A stretch of 5,848 bases of DNA from Coriobacteriales bacterium. Its GTDB lineage: Bacteria; Actinomycetota; Coriobacteriia; Coriobacteriales; UBA8131. The notes beneath the pieces are model-generated. The model had not been told where the DNA came from. It searched no databases and worked only from the letters and a program-made list of their open reading frames with translations. The translations under genes and the position numbers were made by a program. Positions 4,937-5,848 of this stretch are shown here, piece after piece. The DNA is taken from contig JAISFJ010000060.1 of the NCBI GenBank assembly GCA_031263665.1, positions 1-5,848 of the forward strand. Direction: 5' to 3'. Numbering within the stretch: the stretch's first letter is position 1; every line of letters starts with the position of its first letter.

Positions 4937-4954
4937 TTCACCGTAAGGTTCTAA
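4937..4954 (+). pseudogene. Displaced last codons of the histidine kinase
   Basis: After the right target duplication, the frame that would follow the kinase's Thr-Arg reads TTC ACC GTA AGG TTC TAA, that is FTVRF-stop. This is a typical final beta-strand of a histidine kinase ATPase domain. It is cut off from its gene by the IS. The original stop (4952-4954) lay only 19 bases from the stop of the convergent DUF308 gene. GTTCTAAGAAC (4948-4958) is a short palindrome over the stop, too small to be called a terminator. Confidence 0.85.
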
Positions 4955-4973
4955 GAACGTTTAACAGGAAGCA

Positions 4974-5591
4974 TTATGCTTTTCTGTGGGCATGGCCGCT
5001 TAAGGCTTCAAAGATGAGGGCGATGCCGGCAAAGAGAAGGTATATCCCCTGGGCGACCTCGACGATTGCCGTTGCGAAAAACGGTGCGAACAGCAAAAAG
5101 ATACCGAGCAGGGCATTGATAATGCCGCTCGTTAAGATGAGCACGGCGCCCGGCTGCTCACGAATGGCCGCGTAGACGCTGATTTGCATAATGCCGCTCA
5201 ACAGGGCCAAAAATCCCAGCGCAAAGGCAAAGGCGAGGATAATTCCCGCCCAACCAGAGGTGACAATCATAATCGCCATCAGAACCCAGACGATGCCGAA
5301 TGCGAGTTGCCATCCGCTTCTCAGCGCGGTAGGTGTCTGAAAATAGGAGAATATCTGGTAGATGCCGAAGAGTAAAAACCCCACGGTGACGACGATGTCC
5401 AAGGCAAACGCGACCTGGAGCGGCTTAACAATAAACAGGATGCCGAGAATGGCCATCACTATCCCGATGATTGCACCCCATACCTTGTTGCCGCCGATAA
5501 ACCGTTCGGTAAGCACATCAACCTCTACGGTTTTGTCCGCCTTGCTGCTGGTACTGTTGGTATTGTTGCTGCTGATGTTACGTTCACTCAT
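4974..5591 (-). CDS. HdeD/DUF308-family integral membrane protein
   Basis: The 205-residue protein has a polar Ser/Asn-rich N-terminus (about 1-35) and then about six hydrophobic helices in short-loop pairs, the pattern of DUF308/HdeD proteins. Recognisable stretches include VWGAIIGIVMAILGILFIV, FLLFGIYQIFSYF, GIIMAFAF-like and LLGIFLLFAPFF segments and a charged end AHRKA. In Escherichia coli HdeD is linked to acid resistance at high cell density; the biochemical role in other bacteria is unknown, so only the family is claimed. ATG 5591 is chosen because AAGGGGG lies five bases upstream; the frame extends to 5663, but that would place the ribosome site inside the gene. It is convergent with the kinase operon and has its own promoter. 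Confidence 0.88.
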   Translation of the reverse strand: MSERNISSNNTNSTSSKADKTVEVDVLTERFIGGNKVWGAIIGIVMAILGILFIVKPLQVAFALDIVVTVGFLLFGIYQIFSYFQTPTALRSGWQLAFGIVWVLMAIMIVTSGWAGIILAFAFALGFLALLSGIMQISVYAAIREQPGAVLILTSGIINALLGIFLLFAPFFATAIVEVAQGIYLLFAGIALIFEALSGHAHRKA

Positions 5592-5653
5592 AACGACCCC
5601 CTTCAATTTCATCTGCCTACACGTGTTGCACACATCATACATTACCAAAGACA

Positions 5654-5681
5654 ATTGTATCACGCTTAGACTATGAGTCGA
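5654..5681 (-). promoter_or_regulatory. Extended -10 promoter for the DUF308 gene
   Basis: On the - strand, TGATACAAT gives an extended -10 (TGn-TACAAT, hexamer at 5659-5654). TCGACT (5681-5676), 16 bases upstream, matches TTGACA at four of six positions. A start near 5647 would give a leader of about 55 bases ending in the strong AAGGGGG ribosome site. No operator is recognisable. Confidence 0.55.
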
Positions 5682-5747
5682 GCAGCTAAACTTGCGCTAG
5701 AATAGGTACCATGACTTTTCTCACACATCCTTGGCCCCGTAAAGATT

Positions 5748-5848
5748 TTACTCTGTAATCTCGAAGCCTTCGGCGTCAAGGTGGGGGGCGCCGGCGGCGA
5801 TGCGTTTGTCTACCAGGTTACGGGCGGCTGGGACGGAGGCCAGTAAGG
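5748..5848 (-). CDS. C-terminal fragment of an unidentified gene
   Basis: A - strand frame enters from the right edge and ends at TAA (5750-5748), giving 32 complete codons ending GFEITE. The visible tail (LLASVPAARNLVDKR, then AAGAPHLDAE) has ordinary coding composition with G/C-rich third positions, which supports a real gene. I do not recognise the family. It is co-directional with the DUF308 gene, 156 bases upstream of it; no terminator is visible between, though the DUF308 gene has its own promoter candidate. Confidence 0.55.
   Translation of the reverse strand, partial: LLASVPAARNLVDKRIAAGAPHLDAEGFEITE

Overview
The window reads as a chromosomal stretch of a mid-to-high-GC bacterium. 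The best guess is an actinobacterium of the Coriobacteriia type. That guess rests on coding style, a HAMP-less OmpR-type two-component pair, paired intergenic palindromes (GTGAC...GTCAC and GTGGGACAGTTG...CAACTGTCCCAC) and an IS1595-like transposase. No marker gene proves the taxonomy, so treat it as an inference.

Layout. Bases 1-494 hold no convincing gene but are rich in structure: a 22-bp-arm perfect palindrome (90-137), a 13-bp-arm hairpin (147-190) and a 160-bp imperfect inverted-repeat element that looks like a MITE (292-452). Three genes then run on the + strand. The first (495-1220) is a small single-pass membrane protein with two Asp-box (BNR-like) repeats on the presumed outer side. 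The second (1320-2078) is an OmpR/PhoB response regulator. The third (2120-3703) is a membrane histidine kinase. A seven-tract G-quadruplex motif on the template strand lies just upstream of the regulator. A 14-bp hairpin carries the regulator's stop codon in its loop, just before the kinase.

The kinase gene has two anomalies. A 74-codon Ser/Asp/Ala/Gly-rich repeat block is inserted inside its ATPase domain. A complete 1262-bp insertion sequence (3668-4929; perfect 29-bp terminal inverted repeats, CACGCGA target duplication) has landed in its last codons. Removing the IS restores an ending DADKFTRFTVRF-stop; the present gene ends instead in 11 IS-encoded residues. The IS encodes a zinc-ribbon DDE-type transposase on the - strand. 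Its Shine-Dalgarno is buried in a hairpin with a competing alternative fold, and its upstream terminus looks like an intrinsic terminator, so read-through transcription from the neighbouring - strand gene may be silenced at two levels.

Downstream, on the - strand, are an HdeD/DUF308-family membrane protein (4974-5591) with a recognisable extended -10 promoter, and the C-terminal 32 codons of an unidentified gene running off the right edge.

Working together: the regulator and kinase form a signalling pair. The Asp-box membrane protein directly upstream, co-directional, is a plausible accessory sensor or target of that pair. This link is inferred from position only.
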